Shown: piece by piece, positions 31,798 to 40,425 of the stretch
Layout of the letters: every line of letters starts with the position of its first letter
How positions within the stretch are numbered: the stretch's first letter is position 1
Assembly: GCA_018336035.1 (NCBI GenBank)
Contig: JAGXRD010000003.1
Location: 1-51,677, forward strand
Source: Alphaproteobacteria bacterium
Lineage (GTDB): Bacteria > Pseudomonadota > Alphaproteobacteria > Ferrovibrionales > Ferrovibrionaceae
Length of the DNA stretch: 51,677 nucleotides
Reading direction: 5' to 3'
Position numbers and translations under genes: made by a program
Notes under the pieces: generated by a model
What the model was told of the DNA's origin: nothing
Database searches by the model: none
Seen by the model: the letters and a program-made list of their open reading frames with translations, nothing else

Positions 31798-32523
31798 TTA
31801 CGAGGTGGCGCAGGAGGTACCCAGCCGGTCGAGCAGGGCCGCTTCTACAGTGTCACGCAAGATCAGGTCGACTTCGGGCAACGTGGGAGTCAGGCCCAGA
31901 TCGGCTAGCGAGGTAACGCCGAAAGGTTCGGCCTCGGTATTCTGGATGCCGCAGGCGACGATGCCGCCATAATGGTCCAGGTTGGGGTCGACGTTCAGGC
32001 TCAGGCCATGGAAGGTGATCCAGTGACGGACCCGGACGCCGATGGCGGCGATCTTGTCCTCGCGGCCGGGACCCTGGTCGGGGCGTTCGACCCAGACGCC
32101 GACCCGGCCGTCGCGGATCGCGCCGGTGACGTTGAAGCGGGCGAGGCTGGCGATCACCCAGTCCTCCATCCGGCAGACGAAGGCACGGACGTCACGACCG
32201 CGCCGGGTCAGGTCCAGCATCAGGTAGACCACCCGCTGGCCCGGACCGTGATAGGTGTATTGCCCGCCCCGGCCGGTGGCGAAGACGGGGAACTGAGGAT
32301 CGAGCAGGTCGGCCGGCTTGGCCGAGGTGCCGGCGGTGTAAAGCGGCGGATGTTCCAGCAGCCAGATCGCCTCGCGGGCCCGGCCGGCATGAATCTCCGC
32401 CACCCGGGCTTCCATCGCGGCCAGGGCGGTCTCATAGGCGACCGGAGCGTCGCTGATGATCCACTCCACCGGCCCGGCCGGGGTCTGGATGGTCTGGTTC
32501 GGGGGCGGAAGGAGGGCGGGCAT
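31798..32523 (-). CDS. lipB: Octanoyltransferase (lipoate biosynthesis)
   Basis: A 241-residue LipB: transfers octanoyl from octanoyl-ACP to lipoyl domains. The signature [21 protein letters not shown], Lys157 in [11 protein letters not shown] and the acyl-accepting Cys191 in GIVACGIQN are all present. Cytosolic. It diverges from the fliN-like gene; the 68-base gap must hold both promoters. No lipA in the window. Confidence 0.96.
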   Translation of the reverse strand: MPALLPPPNQTIQTPAGPVEWIISDAPVAYETALAAMEARVAEIHAGRAREAIWLLEHPPLYTAGTSAKPADLLDPQFPVFATGRGGQYTYHGPGQRVVYLMLDLTRRGRDVRAFVCRMEDWVIASLARFNVTGAIRDGRVGVWVERPDQGPGREDKIAAIGVRVRHWITFHGLSLNVDPNLDHYGGIVACGIQNTEAEPFGVTSLADLGLTPTLPEVDLILRDTVEAALLDRLGTSCATS

Positions 32524-32591
32524 GACCTTAAGACTGTGCTAACCTTGCCCGGGTTACTTAAGCCACACGGTGGCCGGAAGGAAGGTTTGGC

Positions 32592-32828
32592 ATGGCGAGC
32601 AGTGCGGTCAACGACGTCTCGGTGGAAATCTCGGTGGTGCTGGGCAAGGCGACCATGCCGATCCACCAGGTGCTGAAAGTGGGCCGCGGCGCCGTCATCG
32701 AGCTGGATGCCAGCGTGGATGACCATGCCTGGATCTTCGCCAACAACAAGCTGATCGCCCGTGGCGAGATCGTGATTTCCGGCGAGAAGGTCGCCGTCTC
32801 GATCACCGACACCATGTCGGACGATTAA
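32592..32828 (+). CDS. Orphan FliN/SpoA-domain protein
   Basis: A 78-residue protein that is just one SpoA domain: SVEISVVLGKATMPIHQVLKVGRGAVIELD, a loop, then IFANNKLIARGEIVISGEKVAVSITD, as in FliN C-terminal domains. It lacks any N-terminal extension, so it is the minimal switch-protein form. GGAAGGAAGG precedes the ATG. No other flagellar gene lies in the window; neighbours are lipB and tRNA-Leu. It may be the genome's FliN placed apart, or an extra copy. Confidence 0.88.
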   Translation: MASSAVNDVSVEISVVLGKATMPIHQVLKVGRGAVIELDASVDDHAWIFANNKLIARGEIVISGEKVAVSITDTMSDD

Positions 32829-32936
32829 GAATCCGGGTCGGACGATTGACCGGGCGATTAAAGCTGAAATTTTAAGGCCTTGGGCGGCCTTGAATACCCC
32901 GGCGGGATTTGCTATTCCCCCGCGTCGCCCGAAAAT

Positions 32937-33023
32937 GCGGTCGTGGCGGAATTGGTAGACGCGCAGCCTTGAGGTGGCTGTGGCCGAAAGGCCGTGAAAG
33001 TTCGAGTCTTTTCGACCGCACCA
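32937..33023 (+). tRNA. tRNA-Leu (anticodon GAG), CCA encoded
   Basis: An 87-base tRNA: acceptor GCGGTCG pairs with CGACCGC, discriminator A and CCA at 33020-33023. Anticodon stem CAGCC-GGCTG encloses loop TTGAGGT with anticodon GAG (32971-32973). The long variable arm TGGCCGAAAGGCCG confirms class II (Leu). T-arm is GAAAG-TTCGAGT-CTTTT. A hairpin GGGAGGCC-A-GGCCTCCC follows at 33044-33060 and could end the transcript, though no T-run follows it. Confidence 0.97.
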
Positions 33024-33153
33024 TCTTTCTCTTCTTGGCGACCGGGAGGCCAGGCCTCCCACTTCCTTCCCGTAGCTGGCTGTTGTAAGCCTGATTTCCC
33101 CGGCGGAAGCCTTTCGCCGGTGATCTGATCGTATTGATCCTGCGAGAGTTTTT

Positions 33154-35451
33154 ATGACATCCGATCTCGACCGCGCGGCGCTGGAATATCACCGGCTGCC
33201 GAAGCCGGGTAAACTCGAAATCACCCCCACCAAGCCGCTCGGTACCCAGCGCGACCTGGCGCTCGCCTACAGCCCCGGCGTCGCCGCCGCCTGCAACGCC
33301 ATCGTCGAAGATCCGGCCCAGGCCGCCGAACTGACCGCGCGCGGGAACCTGATCGGCGTGATCTCCAACGGTACCGCCGTGCTGGGCTTAGGGAATATCG
33401 GCCCGCTGGCGTCTAAGCCCGTCATGGAAGGCAAGGCGGTGCTGTTCAAGAAGTTTGCCGGCATCGATGTGTTCGACATCGAGATCAACGAGACCGATCC
33501 CGACAAGCTGGTGCAGATCATCGCGGCGCTGGAGCCGACGTTTGGCGGCATCAACCTGGAAGACATCAAGTCGCCGGAATGCTTCGTGGTCGAGCGCGCG
33601 CTGCGCCAGAAGATGAAGATCCCGGTCTTCCACGACGACCAGCATGGCACGGCGATCACCGTGGCCGCCGCGGTGCTGAACGGCCTGCGCGTCGTCGGCA
33701 AGAAGATGGAAGATGTGCGCCTGGTCGCCAGCGGCGCGGGCGCGGCGGCGCTGGCCTGCCTCGATCTGCTGGTCGAACTGGGCATCAAGAAAGAGAATAT
33801 CGTCGTCTCCGATATCGTCGGCGTGGTCTATGAGGGCCGCACCGAACAGATGGACGAGTTCAAGGCGCGCTATGCGCGGCCCACCAACCACCGCACGCTG
33901 GGCGACGCGATCTCCGGCGCCGATGTCTTCCTCGGTCTGTCGGCGGCGAATGTGCTGAAGCCGGAGATGGTCGAGAAGATGGGGCCGAAGCCGCTGATTC
34001 TCGCGCTGGCCAATCCGACGCCGGAAATCCTGCCCGAAGTCGCCAAGAAGGCGCGGCCCGATGCGATTCTGGCGACCGGGCGTTCGGACTATCCGAACCA
34101 GGTCAACAACGTGCTGTGCTTCCCGTTCCTGTTCCGCGGCGCGCTGGATGTCGGCGCGACCACGATCAACACGGAAATGGAACTGGCCGCCGTGCGCGCC
34201 ATCGCCGATCTCGCCCTGGCCGAGATTTCCGACATTGTCGCGCGCGCCTATGGCAATGACGAGGAACTGAGCTTCGGTCCGGAATACTTCATCCCGAAGC
34301 CCTTCGATCCGCGCCTGATCCTGCAGATTGCGCCGGCCGTGGCGCAGGCGGCGATGGACAGCGGTGTGGCGACCCGGCCGATCGCCGATATGGACGCCTA
34401 TCGCCATAGCCTGGAGCGTTTCGTCTATCGCACCGGCTTCGTGATGCGGCCGACATTCGAGCGCGCCAAGCGCAAGCCGATGCGCCTGATCTATGCCGAA
34501 GGCGAGGATGAGCGCGTGTTGCGCGCCGCCCAGATCGTGCTGGACGACAAGGTAGCGGTGCCGACCCTGATCGGCCGTCGCGCCGTGGTGGAAAAGCGCA
34601 TCGAGAAGCTGGGCCTGCGCCTGAAGATCGGCAGCAATGTCGAGCTGATTGATCCCGAGCGCGACGACCGCTACCACGAATACTGGACCGGCTATCTGGC
34701 GCTGATGAACCGCAAGGGCGTGGCGCCCGACGATGCCCGCATCATGATCCGCACCAACACCACGGTGATCGCCGCCATGGCGGTGCATCGTGGCGAGGCC
34801 GATGCGATGATCTGCGGCGCGGTCGGGCAGTATGACCAGCATCTGCCGCATATCCATGACGTGATCGGCCTGCGCAGCGGCGTGACCCTGGCGGCGGCCA
34901 TGCAGCTGCTGGTGTTGCCGCAGGGCATGCTGTTCATCACCGACACTAATGTCAGCCTCGATCCCTCGGCCGAAGAGATCGTGGCGATCACGCAGATCGC
35001 CGCCGACGAGGTGCGCCGCTTCGGGCTGGTGCCGAAGATCGCACTGGTGTCGCATTCCAATTTCGGCACATCCTCATCGCCCTCCGCGCTGAAGATGCGC
35101 GAGGCGACCCGCCGGTTGCACCAGCTGATGCCCGATGTGGAAATCGAAGGCGAGATGAAGGCCGATGCCGCCGTCTCGGAAGCGATCCGCGAGAAGCTGA
35201 TGCCGGGCAACGGCCTGAAGGGCAGCGCCAATCTGCTGGTGATGCCCAATCAGGATGCCGCCAATATCTCGGCCAACCTGGTGCGCCAGATGGAGCAGGG
35301 CTTCTATGTCGGCCCGATCCTGATGGGCATGGCGAAGTCAGCGCATATCGTGTCGCGCAATGTCACGGTGCGCGGCCTGGTCAATATGAGCGCCGTCGCC
35401 GTGGTCGACGCGCAGGACCATGCCGAAGGTCTGATGGGGCGCGGCGCTTAA
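33154..35451 (+). CDS. maeB: NADP-type malic enzyme with PTA-like domain
   Basis: A 765-residue enzyme that decarboxylates malate to pyruvate. Residues 1 to about 430 are the malic enzyme: LAYSPGVAAAC, GNLIGVISNGTAVLGLGNIG, metal-binding FEDIKSPECF-type segment (INLEDIKSPECF), VFHDDQHGTAI and Rossmann VRLVASGAGAAALACL. The C-terminal part (about 440-765) is a phosphotransacetylase-like domain (LIYAEGEDERVLRAAQ, GEADAMICGAVGQY, RNVTVRGLVNMSAV) that in MaeB serves regulation by acetyl-CoA rather than catalysis. Length matches the family. Preceded by 130 bases with no other feature than the tRNA hairpin. Confidence 0.96.
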   Translation: MTSDLDRAALEYHRLPKPGKLEITPTKPLGTQRDLALAYSPGVAAACNAIVEDPAQAAELTARGNLIGVISNGTAVLGLGNIGPLASKPVMEGKAVLFKKFAGIDVFDIEINETDPDKLVQIIAALEPTFGGINLEDIKSPECFVVERALRQKMKIPVFHDDQHGTAITVAAAVLNGLRVVGKKMEDVRLVASGAGAAALACLDLLVELGIKKENIVVSDIVGVVYEGRTEQMDEFKARYARPTNHRTLGDAISGADVFLGLSAANVLKPEMVEKMGPKPLILALANPTPEILPEVAKKARPDAILATGRSDYPNQVNNVLCFPFLFRGALDVGATTINTEMELAAVRAIADLALAEISDIVARAYGNDEELSFGPEYFIPKPFDPRLILQIAPAVAQAAMDSGVATRPIADMDAYRHSLERFVYRTGFVMRPTFERAKRKPMRLIYAEGEDERVLRAAQIVLDDKVAVPTLIGRRAVVEKRIEKLGLRLKIGSNVELIDPERDDRYHEYWTGYLALMNRKGVAPDDARIMIRTNTTVIAAMAVHRGEADAMICGAVGQYDQHLPHIHDVIGLRSGVTLAAAMQLLVLPQGMLFITDTNVSLDPSAEEIVAITQIAADEVRRFGLVPKIALVSHSNFGTSSSPSALKMREATRRLHQLMPDVEIEGEMKADAAVSEAIREKLMPGNGLKGSANLLVMPNQDAANISANLVRQMEQGFYVGPILMGMAKSAHIVSRNVTVRGLVNMSAVAVVDAQDHAEGLMGRGA

Positions 35452-35460
35452 TCTGGGCGC

Positions 35461-36342
35461 TTAATGTCCCAGGACGGCGCGGTCGGTGGCCGCGTCCCAG
35501 TCATGGCCGGCGGCGAAGTCGCGCAGCTGCGCCAGTGCGGCATGGGTCTCGTCGCGCCAGAGCAGGCCGATGCGATGCATGTCGCGCAGCTCGGGCAGGG
35601 TGAGCGTCGCCACTGCGTCGCTCGCCAGCCAGTGCGGCAGCAAAGCCACGCCGATGCCGGCTTCCACCAGCGCCAGTAGCGCTGCGTCGCTCTCGGCCCG
35701 GCCGATGATGCGCGGACGCACATTCAACCCGTCGAACAGTTTCTCGGCCGCTGGCATGATTTCGGCCTGCGGCCGGATCACGAAGGGCTGGTCCTGCAAA
35801 TCCGAAATCCGCGCGCTGCTGCGCCGCGCCAGCGGATGTTTGGGCGGCACCGCCAGCAGGTAGCGCTGGCGGAACAGCGTCAGGCCGGCGCCATCGTCCT
35901 GCAGCGGCATGATGGCGGCATCGATGCGACCGAGATCGAGCCGCCGCGTCAGTGTGCCAGCCGGCGCTTCGAGGATTTCCAGCGCGACATCGGGATGCGC
36001 CGCCGTGAAGCTGCCGAGCAGGGCGGTCAGCCGGCGTTGCGGCAGGCCCGGAATATAACCGAGCCGCAGGCGCAATTTGGTCGGCCGGCCTTCCTGGCGC
36101 AGTTCGCGCCGCGCCGCCGTCCATTCCTGCAGCAACAGGCGGGCGCGCGGCAGGAAACGGGCGCCGGCCGGCGTGAGCTGCGGCGCGCGGCTGCGCTCGA
36201 ACAGGCTGGCGCCGAGCGACTCTTCCAGCCGCTTGATCCCGGCTGACAGCGTCGGCTGGGTGACGTTGGCGCGCTCGGCCCCGCGGGTGAAGCTGCCGGT
36301 TTCGGCCACGGCCATGAAATAGCGGATCAGGGTCAGGTTCAT
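35461..36342 (-). CDS. LysR family transcriptional regulator
   Basis: A 293-residue LysR: N-terminal HTH (LTLIRYFMAVAETGSFTRGAERANVTQPTLSAGIKRLEESLG, residues about 3-46) and a C-terminal effector domain (LRLGYIPGLPQRRLTALL onward). It diverges from two thioesterase genes and carries a T-N11-A box just upstream of its own ATG, so it most likely represses itself and may control the thioesterases. Effector unknown; it converges on maeB. Confidence 0.94.
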   Translation of the reverse strand: MNLTLIRYFMAVAETGSFTRGAERANVTQPTLSAGIKRLEESLGASLFERSRAPQLTPAGARFLPRARLLLQEWTAARRELRQEGRPTKLRLRLGYIPGLPQRRLTALLGSFTAAHPDVALEILEAPAGTLTRRLDLGRIDAAIMPLQDDGAGLTLFRQRYLLAVPPKHPLARRSSARISDLQDQPFVIRPQAEIMPAAEKLFDGLNVRPRIIGRAESDAALLALVEAGIGVALLPHWLASDAVATLTLPELRDMHRIGLLWRDETHAALAQLRDFAAGHDWDAATDRAVLGH

Positions 36343-36347
36343 CGCCC

Positions 36348-36362
36348 ATAGGAAAACCCTAT
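36348..36362. promoter_or_regulatory. LysR box (T-N11-A inverted repeat)
   Basis: ATAGG-AAAAC-CCTAT is a perfect inverted repeat with the LysR T-N11-A spacing (T at 36349, A at 36361), six bases before the regulator's start codon and about 80 bases before the divergent thioesterase gene. A looser similar motif follows near 36380. Confidence 0.6.
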
Positions 36363-36443
36363 CCAGAAGATAAAAACAATCGATTTTCTCTATTCCACTT
36401 TTCGCGCTATCACGGAAAGCAGAGGAAACCGACGGGAAGAGTC

Positions 36444-36896
36444 ATGGCCGAAAAATACGTCGAGACACTGCGTCTGATGACCCAGGCCTGGCAGTGCGAT
36501 CATCTGGGCCATGTAAATGTCAGCTTCTATATGGGCTGGATCGGCGATGCCGCCTTTGCCGTGGCCGCCCTGCATGGCTGGCCGCGCGAGCAGATGATGG
36601 CCGAGCAGGCCGGCGTGGCGGCCGTGAAGGCCGAGGTGGATTACCAGGCTGAACTGCATGGCGGCGATCTGGTGCGGATGGAAAGCACGGTGGAGAGCAT
36701 CGGCGAGCGCAAGATCGTGTTCCGCCACCGCCTGATCCGGGTGGGTGACGAGAAACAGGTGATGGCGGCGCGCCTGACTGGCGTGTGTATCGATCTGGTC
36801 CAGCGCCGTTCGCGGCCGTTTCCGCACAGTTTTGTCACCCGCATCGCCGAGACATTCGGGATAGAACCCATCGCGCCCAAGGAGGCCGCGGCATGA
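36444..36896 (+). CDS. Hot-dog thioesterase (4HBT type)
   Basis: A 150-residue acyl-CoA thioesterase-like protein: QAWQCDHLGHVNVSFYMGWIGDAAF is the 4HBT active-site region (Asp in CDHLGHVN as the likely catalytic acid), followed by KAEVDYQAELHGGDLVRMEST and the FRHRLIRVGDEKQVMAARLTGVCIDL strand. It overlaps the next gene by four bases (ATGA). Substrate unknown; the neighbouring leucine and acyl-CoA genes suggest CoA esters. Confidence 0.9.
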   Translation: MAEKYVETLRLMTQAWQCDHLGHVNVSFYMGWIGDAAFAVAALHGWPREQMMAEQAGVAAVKAEVDYQAELHGGDLVRMESTVESIGERKIVFRHRLIRVGDEKQVMAARLTGVCIDLVQRRSRPFPHSFVTRIAETFGIEPIAPKEAAA

Positions 36897-37369
36897 ATGC
36901 AGTTGCAGAATTCAAGCCGGCCGATGCCGGTTTCGAGGCCCGCATACGCGACAGTTTCAACCGCCAGCCGGCCATGCACCTGATCGGAGCCACCCTGACC
37001 AAGGTGAAACCGGGCCTGTGCGAGGTGGAAATGCCGCGCAAAGCAGAGGTGACGCAGCAGCATGGCTTCGTTCATGGCGGTATCGTCGGCATGATCGCGG
37101 ATTCGGCCGCCGGTTATGCCGCCTACAGCCTGTTTCCGGCCGATGCCACGGTGCTGACTGTGGAATACAAAATGAACCTGATGGCGCCGGCCGATGGTGA
37201 CCGCATGCTGGCCCGCGCCCAGGTGACGCGCCATGGCCGCACACTTACGATTGTGGGCTTCGACGTCTTTGCCGAGAAATCGGGAAAGCTGCTGCATTGC
37301 GCCACGGGGCTCGCCACCATGATGTGCATGCTGGGACGCCCTGACGCACCCCGCATGGCTGCATCCTGA
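36893..37369 (+). CDS. PaaI family hot-dog thioesterase
   Basis: A 158-residue protein starting in the ATGA overlap with the previous gene. [25 protein letters not shown] is the PaaI signature (His-Gly-Gly with downstream Asp), and [16 protein letters not shown] follows. It is in another thioesterase branch than its upstream neighbour, so the two differ in substrate. Likely cytosolic hydrolysis of an aromatic or medium-chain acyl-CoA. The following 70 bases up to ivd are clear of features. Confidence 0.92.
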   Translation: MNAVAEFKPADAGFEARIRDSFNRQPAMHLIGATLTKVKPGLCEVEMPRKAEVTQQHGFVHGGIVGMIADSAAGYAAYSLFPADATVLTVEYKMNLMAPADGDRMLARAQVTRHGRTLTIVGFDVFAEKSGKLLHCATGLATMMCMLGRPDAPRMAAS

Positions 37370-37439
37370 GCCGCGATCCGCTACACTCCCGCCAACCCCG
37401 AGTCAAAGCTCGCCAGTCCGTCCGAGAAGGGTGAAATCA

Positions 37440-38612
37440 ATGATCTCCAATAGCTATCCGACGCTCGATTTCGGGCTCGGCGAGACCGCCGACATGCTGC
37501 GCCAGTCCGTGCGCAGCTTTGTCGATGCCGAACTGGCGCCGCGCGCCGATGCCATCGACAAGACCAACGAATTCCCGCGCGATTTGTGGACCAAGCTGGG
37601 CGCTCTCGGCCTGCATGGCATCACCGTCGAGGAGGAATTCGGCGGCAGCGGGCTGGGCTATCTGGAACATTGCGTGGCGATGGAAGAGGTGAGCCGCGGC
37701 TCGGCTTCGGTCGGGCTTTCCTATGGCGCGCATTCCAATCTCTGCGTCAACCAGATCCGCCGCAACGGTACGCCGGAGCAGAAGAAGAAGTATCTGCCCG
37801 GTCTGATCAGCGGCAAGAGCCTGGGCGCGCTGGCGATGAGCGAGCCGAATGCCGGCTCGGATGTCGTGTCGATGAAGCTGCGCGCCGACAAGAAGGGCGA
37901 CCGCTACATCCTGAACGGCAACAAGATGTGGATCACCAATGGCCCGACTGCGGATGTGCTGGTGGTCTACGCCAAGACCGATCCGGCCGCTGGTGCGCGC
38001 GGAATCACGGCCTTCCTGGTTGAGAAGGGATTCAAGGGTTTCTCGACGGCACAGAAGCTCGACAAGCTGGGCATGCGCGGTTCGGATACCGGTGAGCTGG
38101 TGTTCCAGGATTGCGAAGTGCCGGAAGAGAATGTGCTGAACCAGGTCGGTCGCGGCGTGAATGTGCTGATGAGCGGCCTGGATTACGAACGCGCCGTGCT
38201 GGCGGCCGGGCCGCTCGGCATCATGCAGGCCGCGATGGATGTAGTGATCCCCTACATTCATGAGCGCAAGCAGTTCGGCCAGTCGATTGGTACCTTCCAG
38301 CTGGTGCAGGGCAAGGTGGCCGACATGTATACCGAAATGAATGCGGCGCGCGCCTATGTCTATACCGTGGCCAAGGCCTGCGACCGTGGCCAGACCACGC
38401 GCAAGGATGCCGCCGGTGCGATCCTGTTTGCTGCGGAGAAGGCGACCAAACTCGCATTGGATGCGATCCAGATCCTCGGCGGTAACGGCTATATCAACGA
38501 CTATCCGACCGGCCGCCTGCTGCGCGATGCCAAGCTGTATGAAATCGGTGCCGGTACATCGGAAATCCGGCGCATGCTGATCGGCCGCGAAATTTTTGAG
38601 GAGACCAAGTGA
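37440..38612 (+). CDS. ivd: Isovaleryl-CoA dehydrogenase
   Basis: A 390-residue flavoprotein (ATG 37440, GAGAAGGG upstream; an in-frame GTG nine bases earlier is less likely). Catalytic base Glu250 is in the IVD-specific context [16 protein letters not shown], while the C-terminal [13 protein letters not shown] has Gly where other acyl-CoA dehydrogenases have their Glu, both diagnostic for IVD. It oxidises isovaleryl-CoA to 3-methylcrotonyl-CoA, passing electrons to ETF. It starts the leucine/isovalerate gene set; downstream the stop overlaps the next gene's GTG. Confidence 0.95.
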   Translation: MISNSYPTLDFGLGETADMLRQSVRSFVDAELAPRADAIDKTNEFPRDLWTKLGALGLHGITVEEEFGGSGLGYLEHCVAMEEVSRGSASVGLSYGAHSNLCVNQIRRNGTPEQKKKYLPGLISGKSLGALAMSEPNAGSDVVSMKLRADKKGDRYILNGNKMWITNGPTADVLVVYAKTDPAAGARGITAFLVEKGFKGFSTAQKLDKLGMRGSDTGELVFQDCEVPEENVLNQVGRGVNVLMSGLDYERAVLAAGPLGIMQAAMDVVIPYIHERKQFGQSIGTFQLVQGKVADMYTEMNAARAYVYTVAKACDRGQTTRKDAAGAILFAAEKATKLALDAIQILGGNGYINDYPTGRLLRDAKLYEIGAGTSEIRRMLIGREIFEETK

Positions 38613-39241
38613 AGCTGCTCCACAGCATCATCGCCGCCACGCTTGCGCTGACTGCCGCTGCCGCGCAGGCGTCTGACGAAACCGATGTGCGCTGGGAACC
38701 GCTGCGGGCGACCGAGCAGCGTGTGCGCTGGGACGCCGAGGGTCTGACGGCCGCGCCGCAACTGGCGGAATCCTTCTCGTCGCCGTTGGGCTATCGGCTG
38801 GAGCGCTATCTGTGGAAGGCGCAGAAGCCGGCCGGCAGCTTCGCGCTGGCCGTGCTGCGCGACCTGAGTGGTGAAGATCACTATCTGACGGGTCCGGTTG
38901 ACCTGATCCGTTTCGCCACCACTGTCTTGAACGGACTGGAAGCGCCGAAACCACAGGCGACGCAGGCCAGCGATGAAAAGCTGTTGACGAAGAACGGCCC
39001 GGTGCTGTCGCGTCGCTTCGACCTCGGCACGCGGCAATGCGTGGCGCTGGGCTTCTATGCCCAGCCGCAGACCGCGGACGGCAGCAGCGGTGTGCAGGCC
39101 AAGGCGGCGAAAGAAGAGCCGCTGACCGAGGGCAGCCAGCGGCTGGATGGCCTGTATTGCGCCACCGCCGGTCGGCCGCTGACGGCGGAACAGGTGCTGG
39201 CTTATGCCGGCGGCGTGAAACTGATGCAGCGGAAGGACTGA
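38609..39241 (+). CDS. Secreted hypothetical protein between two acyl-CoA dehydrogenases
   Basis: A 210-residue protein from GTG 38609 with a signal peptide ([22 protein letters not shown], cleavage about residue 22). The mature protein includes [32 protein letters not shown] and two Cys (RQCVAL, LYCATAG) that could form one disulfide. No family recognised. GTGA overlap with ivd upstream and one spacer base before the next dehydrogenase show it belongs to the operon, unusual for an exported protein among cytosolic enzymes. Confidence 0.8.
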   Translation: MKLLHSIIAATLALTAAAAQASDETDVRWEPLRATEQRVRWDAEGLTAAPQLAESFSSPLGYRLERYLWKAQKPAGSFALAVLRDLSGEDHYLTGPVDLIRFATTVLNGLEAPKPQATQASDEKLLTKNGPVLSRRFDLGTRQCVALGFYAQPQTADGSSGVQAKAAKEEPLTEGSQRLDGLYCATAGRPLTAEQVLAYAGGVKLMQRKD

Positions 39242-39242
39242 C

Positions 39243-40388
39243 ATGCTGACCGAAGAGCAGCAGATGATCCGCGATATGGCGCGGGACTTCGCCCAGGAGA
39301 AGCTGGTGCCCGGTGCTGGCGAGCGTGACCGGAGCGGCAAGCCGCCGGTCGAGTTGCTGCGCCAGATGGGCGACCTCGGCCTGATGGGCATGGGCGTGCC
39401 CGAGCAATGGGGCGGGGCGGGCGCCGATTTCGTTGCCTATGTGCTGGCGCTGCAGGAAATTGCCGCCGGCGATGGCGCCGTCAGCACCATCATGTCCGTC
39501 AATAACTCGCCTGTCTGCGCAGCTTTGCTGCGCTATGGCAGCCTGCCGCAGAAGGAACAGTATCTGAAGCCGCTGGCGCGCGGCGAATGGATCGGCGCCT
39601 TCTGCCTGACCGAGCCGCAGGCCGGCTCGGATGCCTCGGCCCTCAAGACCCGCGCGCGCCGTGACGGCAACGACTGGGTGATCAGCGGGGTGAAACAGTT
39701 CATCACCTCGGGCTCGATTGCCAAACTGGCGCTGGTCTTTGCGATCAGCGATCCGGCGGCGGGCAAGCGTGGCATGTCCTGTTTCCTGGTTCCCACGGAC
39801 ACGCCCGGTTACCGCGTGGCCAGCATCGAGCAGAAGCTGGGCCAGAAATGCTCGGATACCTGCCAGATCGTGCTGGAAGACGTGCGGGTGCCCGGGGATG
39901 CGCTGCTGGGCGCGGAGGGCGAGGGTTACCGCATCGCACTCGCAAATCTTGAATCCGGCCGTATCGGTATCGCCGCGCAGGCCACCGGCATGGCGCGGGC
40001 AGCCTTTGACGCAGCACGGATGTATGCAGGCCAGCGCGAGGCCTTCGGCACCGCCATCATCAACCACCAGGCGGTGGCCTTCCGCCTGGCCGATATGGCG
40101 ACGCGGATCGAAGCCGCGCATCAGTTGATCCTGAGCGCGGCGCGGCTGAAGGATGCCGGCCTGCCTTGCCTCAAGGAAGCCAGCATGGCCAAACTGTTTG
40201 CTTCCGAAATGGCCGAACGGGTATGCTCGGATGCCATCCAGATTCACGGCGGTTACGGCTATCTGGCCGACTTCCCGGTCGAACGCATCTACCGGGATGT
40301 TCGCGTCTGTCAGATTTACGAAGGCACCAGCGACGTCCAGCGGCTGGTGATCAGCCGGGCCATCGCCGGGAATGCCCCGGGAGGCTGA
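39243..40388 (+). CDS. Acyl-CoA dehydrogenase
   Basis: A 381-residue enzyme with the classical layout: LTEPQAGSDASAL FAD loop (about 122-135), QIHGGYGY and catalytic Glu360 in CQIYEGTSDVQR. The Glu position is that of short-chain and branched-chain acyl-CoA dehydrogenases, not IVD. Its chain specificity (butyryl or 2-methylacyl) cannot be told, but the company suggests branched-chain amino acid use. ATG follows directly on the secreted protein gene. Confidence 0.93.
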   Translation: MLTEEQQMIRDMARDFAQEKLVPGAGERDRSGKPPVELLRQMGDLGLMGMGVPEQWGGAGADFVAYVLALQEIAAGDGAVSTIMSVNNSPVCAALLRYGSLPQKEQYLKPLARGEWIGAFCLTEPQAGSDASALKTRARRDGNDWVISGVKQFITSGSIAKLALVFAISDPAAGKRGMSCFLVPTDTPGYRVASIEQKLGQKCSDTCQIVLEDVRVPGDALLGAEGEGYRIALANLESGRIGIAAQATGMARAAFDAARMYAGQREAFGTAIINHQAVAFRLADMATRIEAAHQLILSAARLKDAGLPCLKEASMAKLFASEMAERVCSDAIQIHGGYGYLADFPVERIYRDVRVCQIYEGTSDVQRLVISRAIAGNAPGG

Positions 40389-40425
40389 CGACGGAAGCTA
40401 GGAAAGCAGCGAGGACAGCAAGCGT

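Noticed and set aside
33388-35055. Long minus-strand open frame opposite maeB
   Set aside because: Same cause: low-complexity, Arg/His/Gln-rich translation against a clear malic enzyme on the plus strand.
34470-35451. maeB as a novel fusion with an active phosphotransacetylase
   Set aside because: A PTA-like C-terminal domain is normal for MaeB proteins of this length and is regulatory.
38540-38580. Missing Glu near the C-terminus of ivd as sign of an inactive enzyme
   Set aside because: IVD enzymes use the Glu in the earlier helix (here Glu250) and have Gly at the later position.
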